Shown: positions 42,397 through 52,087, counted from the first letter of the stretch. The stretch: DNA of 64,000 nt from Oceanococcus sp051252075 (GCA_051252075.1 JBPOFU010000001.1:248001-312000); one strand, 5' to 3'. Notes: generated by a model not told the origin, from the sequence alone. Made by a program: numbers and translations.

Positions 42397-44214
42397 TTAT
42401 TCGCTGGCTTCGCGCACCAGAGTCAAAACTTCATAGCCGTAGGCGTCGAGTTTCTTCGCGCCTATGCCGGGAATGCTTTGCAACTGCTCTATGCTTTCGG
42501 GACGACCGGCGGCAACGCCAGCCAGAGTGGCATCGTGAAAGATCACATACGGTGGCACGCCTTGCTCTTCTGCGACATCTTTGCGCCACAGGCGCAGGCG
42601 TTCAAATAGGTTTTGATCTTCGTCGCTGACCAAGCGCGCCGCGGCGCTAGATTTGGCGGCTTTTTTCTTGCCGCTGCTGGGCTCGCGCAATTGCAGCTGT
42701 TTCTGTCCTTTGAGTATTTCGCGCGAAGGCGGGCCTAAATGCAGACCGCCATAGCCCGACAAATCCACTTCCAAATAGCCCATGGCGACGAGCTGGCGGA
42801 AAATGCCACTCCACTGAGTCTTGTTGAATTCTTGCCCGCAGCCGAAAGTGGGCAGTAGGTGGTGCTCAAAGCGCACGACCTTTTCACTGTCCTCGCCGCG
42901 TAAAACCTCGACCAAGTGAGCTACGCCAAAGCGTTGACCGGTGCGAAACACTGCAGACAAGGCTTTCTGCGCAGCGACGGTGGCGTCAAAAGTTGCCGGA
43001 GGCTGCAGGCAATTGTCACAGTTGCCGCAACGCTTGGGCATGTCGTCGTCAAAGTAGCGCAGCAAAGTTTGCCGACGACAACTGGTAACTTCGCACAGGC
43101 CAAGCAAAGCATCCAGCTTGCGCCGCTCCAGCATCAAGCGTTGTTCTGGAGTGTCGCCGGTTTCCAGCATTTGTCGGCGTCGCACCATGTCCTGCAAGCC
43201 GTACAGCATCAGCGTGTTGGCAGGCGCCCCGTCGCGACCTGCGCGGCCGGTTTCTTGGTAATACGACTCGATAGACGACGGCATGTCCAAATGCGCGACG
43301 AAGCGTATGTCCGGCTTGTCGATGCCCATGCCGAAGGCGACCGTGGCGATCATGACCAGATTGTCTTCTTTGAGAAAGCGCTGCTGGTTGAAGGCCCGGG
43401 ATTCGGAGGAGAGGCCAGCATGATAGGGAAGGGCACGCACGCCTTGCTCGTTTAGCCACTCGGCCAATTTGTTCACGCCATTGCGGGACAAACAATAAAC
43501 AATGCCCGCTTGGCCGGCGTGATCGTTGCGAATAAAGCGCAATATCTGTTCGCGGCCACTGCGCTTTTCGGTGATGTTGTAGCGAATGTTGGGGCGATCG
43601 AAGCCGCCTATGAAATGTGCCGCATCGTCTAGCCCCAGGCGTTGGCTAATCTCTTCGCGCGTGGGTTCGTCCGCGGTGGCGGTAAGCGCCATGCGTGGGG
43701 TGTGCGGGAAAAGCTCGACCAGTCGCCCTAACTCGCAATATTCCGGGCGAAAATCATGGCCCCACTGGGAAACGCAATGCGCCTCGTCGATAGCGAATAG
43801 GTTGATGTGGCAGTTGCGCAACAAATCCAGAGTGCGCGCTTGCAACAAGCGCTCCGGTGCGCAATAGAGCAAGTCCAGCGAGCCATCCTGCAGCGACTGT
43901 TCCACGTGGAGCTGTTCATCTTGCGGCAGGCTGGAATTCAAGCAGGCGGCTTTGACGCCATTGGCCCGCAAGGCGGCGACTTGGTCCTGCATCAACGCAA
44001 TCAGTGGTGATACAACCACCGCCGTGCCTTCGCGCAGCAATGCGGGGATTTGATAGCAGAGTGATTTCCCGCCGCCGGTGGGCATGATGACCAAGCTGTT
44101 TTTGCCATTGCAGGCGGCAGCGATGACGTCTGCTTGCTCGCCACGAAAGCTGTCATAGCCGAAAACCTTGCGCAGGATGTCGAGCGCGGCATGCTGTTGC
44201 TTATCTGGGGACAT
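42397..44214 (-). CDS. recQ: ATP-dependent DNA helicase RecQ
   Basis: 605 residues from the ATG at 44212-44214 (MSPDKQQHAALDILRKVFGYDSFRG); a longer upstream frame is not supported. Motif I VIMPTGGGKSLCYQIPAL, DEAH box FAIDEAHCVSQWGHDFRPEY, motif VI YYQETGRAGRDGAPA, the four-Cys zinc site near CGNCDNC, a winged-helix RQC region and a C-terminal HRDC domain (about 520-600, IPGIGAKKLDAYG) are all in order. It acts in recombinational repair. A 132-base divergent region separates it from the RND gene. Confidence 0.95.
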   Translation of the reverse strand: MSPDKQQHAALDILRKVFGYDSFRGEQADVIAAACNGKNSLVIMPTGGGKSLCYQIPALLREGTAVVVSPLIALMQDQVAALRANGVKAACLNSSLPQDEQLHVEQSLQDGSLDLLYCAPERLLQARTLDLLRNCHINLFAIDEAHCVSQWGHDFRPEYCELGRLVELFPHTPRMALTATADEPTREEISQRLGLDDAAHFIGGFDRPNIRYNITEKRSGREQILRFIRNDHAGQAGIVYCLSRNGVNKLAEWLNEQGVRALPYHAGLSSESRAFNQQRFLKEDNLVMIATVAFGMGIDKPDIRFVAHLDMPSSIESYYQETGRAGRDGAPANTLMLYGLQDMVRRRQMLETGDTPEQRLMLERRKLDALLGLCEVTSCRRQTLLRYFDDDMPKRCGNCDNCLQPPATFDATVAAQKALSAVFRTGQRFGVAHLVEVLRGEDSEKVVRFEHHLLPTFGCGQEFNKTQWSGIFRQLVAMGYLEVDLSGYGGLHLGPPSREILKGQKQLQLREPSSGKKKAAKSSAAARLVSDEDQNLFERLRLWRKDVAEEQGVPPYVIFHDATLAGVAAGRPESIEQLQSIPGIGAKKLDAYGYEVLTLVREASE

Positions 44215-44283
44215 GGCGATGAGGGCATAGAAAGGCGGCGCGTAGTGTACTGCGCGGGCAGGCTCCCATGCGCCAAATGCGAG

Positions 44284-44297
44284 ATACCAACCGGTAT
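44284..44297 (+). promoter_or_regulatory. Inverted repeat in the recQ/RND divergent region
   Basis: ATACC (44284-44288) and GGTAT (44293-44297) form a perfect inverted repeat with a 4-base centre, 50 bases before the RND start and 70 bases before recQ. The size and place fit an operator of a dimeric repressor, but no regulator gene is adjacent. Confidence 0.3.
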
Positions 44298-44346
44298 GTA
44301 TCTTGCTGTACACTATTTTGCTCTTCTTTCATGATGTGGTCGTCCT

Positions 44347-46674
44347 ATGTTCTCCGGACAGTCCTGGGCCAGCGTATTGGTCCGTTTTCGCCATCCCTTG
44401 TGGATATTGGGTTTGTTTTTGGTTGCCGTGTGTACGGCTGGCGGCCAGCATTTGGTGTTCGAAAACGATTACAAGATATTTTTTAATGGGGATGACCCCC
44501 GCTTAGTGGCGCATGAGGCGATGGAAGACGCCTACACCAAAAGCGACAGCATCGCGTTTTTGATTGGAGTGGATGAGGGTGATCTGTTTACCCCGCGCCG
44601 CTTGCAAGCGATTGATGATTTGACCCAACAGCTGTGGGGCTTTCAACGCGTCATTCGAGTGGATTCCATCAGCAATTTTCAGCACACTGAAGCGGCCGAT
44701 GATGATCTGCTGGTCTATCCGCTGTTCGAAAACCCAAGCAGTATGGATGCGGCTGAAATCGAACGTCGCAAAGCCATCGTGTTGGCTGAATCGACCTTGG
44801 TTGGGGCACGTATTGCCGAAGATGGTCGCGCCACTTTAATTAATGCGCGCATAGAAATGCCTACCGGCAGCAGCTTGGAAAGAGGCGAGGCTACGGCATC
44901 TGTGATGGCTGAAGCGCGTGCCATACGTGACGCGTTTGTGGCGACTTACCCGGATATCGAAATGCACCTCATGGGTGTTCCGGCGATAGATCAAGCCTTC
45001 AATGATTCCACAGTTAAGGACATGAACACCTTGGTTCCGGCCATGTTCTTGGTGATGATCTTCGTTTGCGCGCTGTTGCTGCGTTCAGTGATTGCCACTT
45101 TGGCTGTGGTCTTAGTCATCGTGACCACCTTGCCTGCCACTATGGGAACGGTCGGTTGGCTGGGTTTTGCCCTGAATCAGATTAACGTGTCCTCGCCGAT
45201 CATCATCATGACCCTGTGCGTTTGCGATGCGATCCATGTTCTGGTCAGTCATCGGCAATTGCAACGTCAGGGCATGAGTGTTGAGGACGCACGGCTTAAG
45301 GCTTTGGACATCAATATGCAGCCGATATTTTTGACCAGCTTGACCACCGCGATTGGCTTTCTTTGCCTGAATTTTAGTGATTCACCACCGTTTCGCGATC
45401 TCGGTACATTCGTGGCGATAGGGGTGATGTTTGCCTGGGTTTTGTCCTTGCTATTTTTGCCTGCTCTAATGGGCTTGATCCGCGTTCCGGCCAATTCGAA
45501 AGAACAAACCACCTTCGCTAGCCGCTTAGGCGATTGGGTGCTGGATCAACGTAAACCGCTTTATTGGGGTGGCCTAATCGTTGCCGTGGTGGCTATGGCA
45601 TTTGCGCCGCGCAATGAACTGTCGGATAGCACCTACCAATATTTCGACCCGGGCGTGCCCATCCGCGATGCGGCGGATTTTCTGGAAAATCGCTTAACCG
45701 GTTTTGACACCATCGCGTTTTCCCTGCCTGCAGCGGAAGCCAACGGGATTACTCACCCTCAATACTTGGCCAATTTGGAAGCGTTTGCCGCTTGGTCGCG
45801 TCAGCAGCCGAATGTAAAGCACGTCACCAGCTTTAGCGATGTCATGAAGCGCTTGAATCGCGATATGCACGGCGGTGATGTGGATTGGTACAAAGTGCCG
45901 GAAAGCGCTGAGTTGGCCGCGCAATATTTGCTGCTGTACGAACTGTCTCTACCTTTTGGTCTTGATCTGGCCAATCAGCTGAATTTTGATAAATCGGCAA
46001 CCCGATTCTTGGTCACCTTGCATCATGTAAAAGCCAAACGCATAGTCGAGTTTGAAGAGCAGGCGCGGGCTTGGTTGGATGCCAATACCCCGCAAATGTC
46101 AGCCCCAGGGTCTGGGGTTACGGTCATGTTTGCCCACATCGGTCAGAACAATATCTACAGCATGCTCACCGGTTCATTGATTGCGCTGATTAGTATTTCC
46201 TTCACTTTGATGTTGGCCTTGCGCTCGTGGCGTTTGGGTGTGCTGAGCCTGATTCCCAACGGCTTCCCATCCCTTATCGCGTTTGGTTTGTGGGGTTTGT
46301 TCGTGCAGGAGGTGAATCTTGCAGTAGCGGCAATTTTCAGTATTTCTTTGGGTATCGTGGTCGACGATACTGTGCATTTCTTGTCGAAATACCTGCGTGC
46401 TCGCCAAACGGCGGGAAGCTCAGCGGAAGATGCGGTGCGTTATGCGTTCAGTACTGTGGGTAACGCTTTGTTGGTGACAACGATTATTCTGGTCCTGGGC
46501 TTCTCCATACTCGGTTTGTCCGAGTTTCAGGTGAATTCCATCACCGGCATACTGACTGCGATTACCATCAGCATTGCCCTGATTTACGACTTACTGTTCT
46601 TGCCTACCTTGTTGCTCCGGCTGGACGGCTGGTTAAAACTAGGCGCGAACGACAAAGCAGCAGCGGCCAAATAG
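44347..46674 (+). CDS. RND/MMPL-family exporter
   Basis: 775 residues in two similar halves. A membrane segment near residues 17-35 is followed by a large periplasmic domain, a membrane bundle at about 225-375, a segment near 395-412, a second periplasmic domain (about 415-600) and a last bundle at 605-765. The phrases NVSSPIIIMTLCVCDAIHVLVSH and ISLGIVVDDTVHFLSKYLRAR contain the membrane Asp residues that carry the proton relay in MMPL proteins. Single-component proteins of this type are thought to move lipids or hydrophobic compounds. No membrane-fusion or TolC-like partner is adjacent. Confidence 0.85.
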   Translation: MFSGQSWASVLVRFRHPLWILGLFLVAVCTAGGQHLVFENDYKIFFNGDDPRLVAHEAMEDAYTKSDSIAFLIGVDEGDLFTPRRLQAIDDLTQQLWGFQRVIRVDSISNFQHTEAADDDLLVYPLFENPSSMDAAEIERRKAIVLAESTLVGARIAEDGRATLINARIEMPTGSSLERGEATASVMAEARAIRDAFVATYPDIEMHLMGVPAIDQAFNDSTVKDMNTLVPAMFLVMIFVCALLLRSVIATLAVVLVIVTTLPATMGTVGWLGFALNQINVSSPIIIMTLCVCDAIHVLVSHRQLQRQGMSVEDARLKALDINMQPIFLTSLTTAIGFLCLNFSDSPPFRDLGTFVAIGVMFAWVLSLLFLPALMGLIRVPANSKEQTTFASRLGDWVLDQRKPLYWGGLIVAVVAMAFAPRNELSDSTYQYFDPGVPIRDAADFLENRLTGFDTIAFSLPAAEANGITHPQYLANLEAFAAWSRQQPNVKHVTSFSDVMKRLNRDMHGGDVDWYKVPESAELAAQYLLLYELSLPFGLDLANQLNFDKSATRFLVTLHHVKAKRIVEFEEQARAWLDANTPQMSAPGSGVTVMFAHIGQNNIYSMLTGSLIALISISFTLMLALRSWRLGVLSLIPNGFPSLIAFGLWGLFVQEVNLAVAAIFSISLGIVVDDTVHFLSKYLRARQTAGSSAEDAVRYAFSTVGNALLVTTIILVLGFSILGLSEFQVNSITGILTAITISIALIYDLLFLPTLLLRLDGWLKLGANDKAAAAK

Positions 46675-46727
46675 TCGATTGCTGGCCCTGTGTACAATTA
46701 TTGATTCAACAAACCAAGTGAACCTCT

Positions 46728-47570
46728 ATGCGATTTGAAGGCACCGAGCGATACGTCGCCACTGATGATTTGAAGTTGGCGGTTAACGCCGCTATGACAC
46801 TTGAGCGCCCCTTGCTGATTAAGGGAGAGCCCGGCACCGGTAAAACCATGTTGGCCGAAGAAGTGGCCAAGGCCACCGGCAAGCCGTTTTTTGAGTGGCA
46901 TATCAAATCCACCACCAAAGCCCAACAAGGTTTGTACGAATACGACGCGGTGTCACGCTTGCGCGACTCCCAGTTGGGTGATGGACGCGTTGGTGACATC
47001 AGCAACTACATCGTCAAAGGCAAATTGTGGGAGTGCTTCGAGCAAGAAGAGCAGCCCATTTTGCTGATTGATGAAATCGACAAAGCCGACATCGAATTTC
47101 CGAATGATTTGCTGCGCGAATTGGATCGTATGGAGTTCTACGTTTACGAGACGCAGAAAACCATTAAGGCCACCAAGCGCCCGCTGATTATCATTACCTC
47201 AAACAACGAAAAAGAACTGCCTGACGCGTTCTTACGCCGCTGTTTCTTCCATTACATCAGTTTCCCTGATGCTGACACCATGAATAAAATCGTGGATGTG
47301 CATTTCCCGAACATTAAGAAGGAATTGCTGAAAGAGGCGATGGATGTGTTTTTCGGCTTGCGCGAAGTGCAAGGTTTGAAGAAAAAGCCGTCCACCTCGG
47401 AACTGTTGGATTGGCTCAAGCTGCTGTTAGCTGAAGATATTCCACCAGAAGCTTTGCGCTCTTCTGATGATAAGAAAACCTTGCCACCGCTGTACGGCGC
47501 TTTGATTAAAAACGAGCAAGACGTGCACATGTTTGAACGATTGATTTTTCTCAATCGGCGTAACAGCTAG
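46728..47570 (+). CDS. MoxR-family AAA+ ATPase
   Basis: 280 residues. Walker A GEPGTGKT (residues 33-40), Walker B ILLIDEIDKADIEFPNDLLRELD, sensor 1 ITSNNEKELPDAFLRRC with the arginine finger, in the MoxR order. MoxR ATPases act as chaperones in the assembly or activation of metal-dependent enzymes with a VWA partner, which is encoded 67 bases downstream. The client here is not obvious: no dehydrogenase or CoxL-like gene is next to the pair. Confidence 0.92.
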   Translation: MRFEGTERYVATDDLKLAVNAAMTLERPLLIKGEPGTGKTMLAEEVAKATGKPFFEWHIKSTTKAQQGLYEYDAVSRLRDSQLGDGRVGDISNYIVKGKLWECFEQEEQPILLIDEIDKADIEFPNDLLRELDRMEFYVYETQKTIKATKRPLIIITSNNEKELPDAFLRRCFFHYISFPDADTMNKIVDVHFPNIKKELLKEAMDVFFGLREVQGLKKKPSTSELLDWLKLLLAEDIPPEALRSSDDKKTLPPLYGALIKNEQDVHMFERLIFLNRRNS

Positions 47571-47637
47571 TTCTCATCGTGCAAGCATCGCCAACACGCG
47601 TGATTAGGCAGCGCGCGTGGCGGCTCGGAGTCCCGCT

Positions 47638-48813
47638 ATGCTGAACAATTTTTTCTATGCGCTGCGTGATGCAGAGCTTAAGCCCAGTGTCACAGAGTAT
47701 TTGACCCTGCTTGAAGCTTTGCAGGCGCGTATCGCGTTTTGCTCTATCGACGAGTTCTATTATCTAGCGCGTGCGACCTTGGTGAAAGACGAAACCAAGT
47801 TCGACAAATTCGACCGTGTGTTTGGGGTGTATTTCCAAGGCGTGGAAGATGTCATGGGCGATTTGTTATCGGCAGAAATCCCCGGCCAGTGGCTAGAGCA
47901 AATGAAGCAGCTCAATCTGTCGGAAGAAGAAATGAAGAAAATCCAGGCCTTGGGTGGCTTGGACAAACTCATGGATGAGCTGAAAAAGCGGCTGGAAGAA
48001 CAAAAAGAACGCCATGAAGGCGGCAACAAATGGATAGGCACGGGGGGAACCTCACCCTTCGGCAACGGCGGATTCAATCCAGAAGGAATACGCATAGGCG
48101 GTAAAGGCGGCAATCGCAGTGCGGTGAAAGTGTGGGATCAGCGTGCTTACGCCAACCTCGACGACACCTTGGAGTTGGGCACACGTAACATCAAATTGGC
48201 GCTGCGACGCTTGCGCAAGTTCGCTCGTACCGGCGCCGAAGAAGTCTTGGATATGGATGACACCATCCGGTCCACCGCGCGTAATGCCGGTTATCTCGAC
48301 ATCAAAATGGTGCCCGAGCGGCACAATGCGGTGAAGGTGTTGCTGTTCTTCGATGTGGGTGGGTCAATGGACCCGCATGTGCGCGTGTGCGAAGAGCTAT
48401 TTTCCGCAGCCAGTGGTGAATTCAAGCACATGGAATATTTTTATTTCCATAATTTCATCTACGAAACCGTATGGAAAGACAACTATCGTCGGCAAAATGA
48501 CAAAACCCAATTGTGGGATCTGATTCACCGCTTTGGTGAAGATTACAAAGTGATCTTTATCGGTGATGCCACGATGAGCCCGTATGAAATCACTTATCCC
48601 GGTGGCAGCGTTGAGCATTGGAACGAAGAGGCCGGTTCCACTTGGATGCAGCGATTGACCTCGCATTTCAAAAAGGTCATCTGGCTCAATCCTGAGCCCA
48701 AGGAGCATTGGGACTACCACCCGTCCATACAGGTGGCTAGAGAACTGGTCGAGGATCGTATGTATCCCATGACCTTGGCAGGTCTAGAGCAAGGCATGAA
48801 GCGTTTGCTTTAA
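47638..48813 (+). CDS. VWA-domain protein, CoxE-like partner of MoxR
   Basis: 391 residues from the ATG at 47638, seven bases after a GGAG site; an in-frame GTG at 47617 is less likely. The N-terminal half is helical and contains a charged coil (EEQKERHEGGNK). The C-terminal half (from about 225) is a von Willebrand A domain with the metal-site motif DVGGSM at Asp239 (the usual DxSGSM has Gly in place of the first Ser) and GDATMSPYEI. CoxE-like proteins work with MoxR ATPases. The Gly replacement may weaken the MIDAS site. Confidence 0.88.
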   Translation: MLNNFFYALRDAELKPSVTEYLTLLEALQARIAFCSIDEFYYLARATLVKDETKFDKFDRVFGVYFQGVEDVMGDLLSAEIPGQWLEQMKQLNLSEEEMKKIQALGGLDKLMDELKKRLEEQKERHEGGNKWIGTGGTSPFGNGGFNPEGIRIGGKGGNRSAVKVWDQRAYANLDDTLELGTRNIKLALRRLRKFARTGAEEVLDMDDTIRSTARNAGYLDIKMVPERHNAVKVLLFFDVGGSMDPHVRVCEELFSAASGEFKHMEYFYFHNFIYETVWKDNYRRQNDKTQLWDLIHRFGEDYKVIFIGDATMSPYEITYPGGSVEHWNEEAGSTWMQRLTSHFKKVIWLNPEPKEHWDYHPSIQVARELVEDRMYPMTLAGLEQGMKRLL

Positions 48814-48832
48814 CGTTTTATGGCGGCCGCGC

Positions 48833-49351
48833 TTAGTTGAGCGCGTCGCTCAGCGCCGACCAGGCAGTCAGTAGCCGAGGGAGCTGCCAGGCGGCGTTGG
48901 CCGGACTGGTGGACGGTAGGTTGGTTGTCGCCCTCTCTAGCTGGGCGGGCAGTTGAATATGCCGCGCAAAGCACTGCTCCGCCGCGCGCCCATTGAAAAA
49001 AATGTGCCGCAGACTGCTGTGCTGCAACAGCAGGGCTGCGATTGGATTGGCATGCTCTGAGTCACGTTGAATATTGCTGTCTAAGCTGCCGGGGCGGACG
49101 CCGCTGGCCAACACATCCCAAACCGCAATGCCAGCCGACATCAGACGCTCTGTGCGCTCCGAGTAGGCCAGTTCTGGCCCCGCTTGAAATAGGGCTCCCA
49201 TCAGCGGCCAAAAGCGATTACGAGGATGCCCGTAATATTGTTGCTGCGCTATCGATTTCACGCTGGGCAATGAGCCCAAGATCAACACCCGTGGCTTTTC
49301 GCCTAGGATGGGAGCGAAGCCGTTAGTCGCGTCGTGCACTGGAGTGCTCAC
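48833..49351 (-). CDS. DNA-deoxyinosine/uracil glycosylase (UDG family 6, HDG-like)
   Basis: 172 residues. PRVLILGSLPSVKSIAQQQYYGHPRNRFWPLMGALF carries the GSLPS and HPRNxFW motifs typical of the family-6 (hypoxanthine-type) branch of the UDG superfamily, and FFNGRAAEQCFARH and TTNLPSTSPANA form the other active-site loops. It removes deaminated bases to start base-excision repair. It is divergent from the lipase gene with 50 bases between the starts. The Mug-type family-2 alternative is less likely because of the YYGHPRN motif. Confidence 0.85.
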   Translation of the reverse strand: MSTPVHDATNGFAPILGEKPRVLILGSLPSVKSIAQQQYYGHPRNRFWPLMGALFQAGPELAYSERTERLMSAGIAVWDVLASGVRPGSLDSNIQRDSEHANPIAALLLQHSSLRHIFFNGRAAEQCFARHIQLPAQLERATTNLPSTSPANAAWQLPRLLTAWSALSDALN

Positions 49352-49401
49352 TGAGGCTTTGCGACAATGAACAGATCGATCTTACGGGCGAGGGGATAAG
49401 G

Positions 49402-50367
49402 ATGAAACAGGCAATGGGACCGCATGCGCGCGCGTTCTTTATAGCAATGTGCGTAGAGTTGGGATTGTATGCGCTCTATCTTGGGAATGGTGTATTGCAA
49501 GGGCGTGAGCTCTTGCCCATGCTGGGCCGTGTGCTGATCATTTTTGTTTCCATTCGCGCGGTCATGGTGGCTGCCAATTTCTTACAGACCTGGTTGGCGC
49601 GTTCTGTGAAGGCGCCAGAGCATCAAATCGGGGCGCTCGCTAGCATCAAGTTGTATTTCAATGAGCTGTATTCCGCGTTGTGGACCTACCCGTTTCTATT
49701 CGCCTTGGAACCTTGGTTGGTGCGCAATGCTCCGCAAGCGGGCTTGCCGCATAAAGGGCTGCCCATCGTTTTGGTGCCCGGCTTTTTGTGCAACCGCGGC
49801 TACTACGGAAAATTCAGACGTTTTCTTGCGAAAAATGGCTATGGCAACGTCTGGGCAGTGACCCTGGAGCCCGTGTTTGGCAGCATCGACGACAACGCTC
49901 GTCACCTGGGCGAGTTAATCGAGCAAATTTGCCAAGAAACCGGTGAGGAGCAAGTGATACTGATCGGTCACAGCATGGGCGGGGTGGTGGCGCGCTCATA
50001 TATTGATAAGCAGGGCGGTGCTAAGCGCATTGCCCATGCCATTGCCTTGGGCTCGCCGTTTGGCGGTACCGTTTTGGCTAAGGGGCCGAGCGGTTTGGGG
50101 GAAAATCTACGACAAATGATTGTGGGCTGTGATTGGCTGCAAGAGCTGGCAGCGTACGAAAATCAGGCCTGCCCTACGCGTTTTACCGCGATTTGGTCTC
50201 CACATGACAGTATCGTTGCGCCGCAAAATGGCACAAAAGTCAGTGAGGTATACGGGCATAGCATCGCCATGCCCGGAATAGGCCATATGGAGATGATCGT
50301 TTCCATGCCGGTCTTGAATCAAGTGCTGCAGGTGTTAGACAGCAAGCCAGCCGCTGCGAGAGCCTAG
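49402..50367 (+). CDS. Membrane-associated lipase/esterase
   Basis: 321 residues. The N-terminus has two hydrophobic segments (about residues 11-33 and 39-61). Residues 121-129 (IVLVPGFLC) give the oxyanion strand, and Ser191 in ILIGHSMGGVVAR is the nucleophile; the acid Asp is in WSPHDSIVAP and the His in GIGHMEMI. This is the triacylglycerol lipase/PGAP1-like type of alpha/beta hydrolase. It is one base from a possible GTG start of the DUF218 gene downstream, so both are likely in one operon. Confidence 0.82.
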   Translation: MKQAMGPHARAFFIAMCVELGLYALYLGNGVLQGRELLPMLGRVLIIFVSIRAVMVAANFLQTWLARSVKAPEHQIGALASIKLYFNELYSALWTYPFLFALEPWLVRNAPQAGLPHKGLPIVLVPGFLCNRGYYGKFRRFLAKNGYGNVWAVTLEPVFGSIDDNARHLGELIEQICQETGEEQVILIGHSMGGVVARSYIDKQGGAKRIAHAIALGSPFGGTVLAKGPSGLGENLRQMIVGCDWLQELAAYENQACPTRFTAIWSPHDSIVAPQNGTKVSEVYGHSIAMPGIGHMEMIVSMPVLNQVLQVLDSKPAAARA

Positions 50368-50371
50368 TGTG

Positions 50372-51010
50372 ATGATTCGACGCCTCGTTGCTTTGCTGGT
50401 CAGTGTGCTCGCATTGTTGGTCTTGCTGACCGTGGGTGCGAATGCATGGGTGGTCTTGCAGGCGGGTGAGCCCCAGCATGATTTGACACAACTGCAAGCC
50501 GCTCCAGTTGCTTTGGTGTTGGGCACCAGTCATTGGTCCAGCGCCGGGCGGCCGAATCGCCACTTTGCAGGTCGTATGGATGCTGCTGCGGAGCTGTATC
50601 ACGCGGGGCTGGTAAAGCATGTTTTGGCCAGTGGTGCGAATCCGGAAATCTATTACAACGAGCCGCAGCGTATGTTGGAGGCTTTGCTCGAGCGTGGCGT
50701 GCCTAAGCAAGCGATTACCTTGGACTACGCTGGTCGGCGAACGTTGGATTCGGTGTTGCGAGCAGAGCAAGTGTTTGGTCAGCGTAATATCATTATCGTG
50801 TCGCAGGGCTATCACTTGTATCGCGCGCTGTATTTGGCCAAGGCACATGGCCTGCAAGCACAAGGCTACGCCGCCGACGGGCCGGTGCTACGGCAGCGCT
50901 GGCGGACAGAGCTACGTGAGGTGCTGGCGCGCCTTTTGGCCGTCGTAGATACGCAAATTCTGCGCACAGAAGCCGAGGTTTTAGGGACGCCCGAACCGAT
51001 CTCCTTGTAG
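50372..51010 (+). CDS. SanA/DUF218-family membrane protein
   Basis: 212 residues from the ATG at 50372 (GTG at 50369 is possible). Residues about 4-27 are a single membrane anchor. VALVLGTSHW near residue 46, FAGRMDAAAELYHAGLVKHVLASG, NEPQRMLEALLERGVP, ITLDYAGRRTLDSVLRA and IIIVSQGYHLYRALYLAK follow the DUF218 pattern of SanA, which in E. coli is linked to envelope permeability (vancomycin sensitivity). The domain should lie in the periplasm. An intrinsic terminator follows at 51120-51147. Confidence 0.88.
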   Translation: MIRRLVALLVSVLALLVLLTVGANAWVVLQAGEPQHDLTQLQAAPVALVLGTSHWSSAGRPNRHFAGRMDAAAELYHAGLVKHVLASGANPEIYYNEPQRMLEALLERGVPKQAITLDYAGRRTLDSVLRAEQVFGQRNIIIVSQGYHLYRALYLAKAHGLQAQGYAADGPVLRQRWRTELREVLARLLAVVDTQILRTEAEVLGTPEPISL

Positions 51011-51119
51011 CTTGATTTCACAAAAACTTCACGCCGAGATCCATAGGCTTGGGACAACTGGTTGCAGCGTGTCCTCGCTGCTCAGTCGAGTTCTCCCACC
51101 CCACCCCCTGGGGCTTTTG

Positions 51120-51147
51120 CGCCCGTAGCTTCTGCGGGCGTTTTTTT
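51120..51147 (+). terminator. Rho-independent terminator after the SanA-like gene
   Basis: CGCCCGTAG (51120-51128) pairs with CTGCGGGCG (51132-51140), with one G-T pair and a three-base loop, followed by seven T (51141-51147). It overlaps the stop codon of the converging alpha/beta hydrolase gene at 51146. About 110 bases of untranslated RNA precede it. Confidence 0.85.
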
Positions 51148-52087
51148 ATGGCGCTGGGGAGTCCGTTGCGTTTAAAAATTGTTGAATCGCGACTGCGGTG
51201 GCTTTGGGGGCATCAAAGTGCAGCATGTGCCCAGCTCCGGGAATGCTCTGTTGCTGCTGCGTGGCAAAGCAGGCAAGGCGCTGTTGCCGGACTTCATTTT
51301 TGGTTATAGCCGCCAGATGAGATGTATCCGCATCCAAGATCAAAGTGGGTGCAGTAACTTGCGAAAATATTGCCTTGGCTTCGTCGTCGCGATACATCAA
51401 TGGGCCATGTTGGCGGTGCCTGTGATCGCCTAACAAGCGGTATTGTCCATCAGAAGTTTCTTCGCTCCAGCAGCGTGCTACGAACAACGCCCCACTTTCA
51501 TCCAGTCCGGGCTGCCGTTTTGCGATCTTCTGAGCCAGACTGGCGAGGTCGGGGTAGAGCTTTTCCCCGGGCGGTTCGCGTAGATCCTGGAACCATTTGC
51601 GGAGTTGCGCTGGGCCGCGGTCCGGCACGGATTGAGGTAGATAAAACCCATCCAGGACAGCCAGGCGGCGAACGCGGGAAGGCTGTACTCCGGCGTACAG
51701 GGCGGCCACTTGTGAGCCCATGCTATGTCCAATCAGATCGACTGGCGCATCAGGTGACAATTCGTCCAAGAGTAAATCAAGGTCAGCCAGATAGTCGTAA
51801 AACCAATAGGTGTCGCCAGCGCCATCACTGTGCCCAAAACCACGCTGATCCGGGGCCGCGATGGCCCAATCATGCGGGAAATGATCGACCACCCGTTGCC
51901 AAGTCGCGGATAAATCCAACCAACCATGCAGCACGATTTTCAAAGTTTCGCCGTCACGGCGCGGCGCATCCCAGTGGCGTACGTGTAGACGTAGGCCGCG
52001 GATGGAGTAATAACGAGACTGACTAGGGCGGGAAATTGCGCGGGACATGCCGGTTGAACCTGCTGATGAGGGCAATTTCATCATCAT
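51146..52087 (-). CDS. Alpha/beta-fold hydrolase
   Basis: 313 residues from the first of three consecutive Met codons at 52087; a start at Met14 (MSRAIS) is possible. IVLHGWLDLSATW is the oxyanion strand, Ser122 in LIGHSMGSQVAAL the nucleophile, LILDADTSHL the acid region and GAGHMLHFDAP the catalytic His. No signal peptide is clear. The substrate cannot be told; it belongs to the broad alpha/beta hydrolase-1 family. It is divergent from minC. Confidence 0.82.
   Translation of the reverse strand: MMMKLPSSAGSTGMSRAISRPSQSRYYSIRGLRLHVRHWDAPRRDGETLKIVLHGWLDLSATWQRVVDHFPHDWAIAAPDQRGFGHSDGAGDTYWFYDYLADLDLLLDELSPDAPVDLIGHSMGSQVAALYAGVQPSRVRRLAVLDGFYLPQSVPDRGPAQLRKWFQDLREPPGEKLYPDLASLAQKIAKRQPGLDESGALFVARCWSEETSDGQYRLLGDHRHRQHGPLMYRDDEAKAIFSQVTAPTLILDADTSHLAAITKNEVRQQRLACFATQQQQSIPGAGHMLHFDAPKATAVAIQQFLNATDSPAP

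Noticed and set aside
42916..43455. Open frame antisense to recQ
   Set aside because: The minus-strand frame encodes full RecQ motifs, while this one has no recognisable domain.
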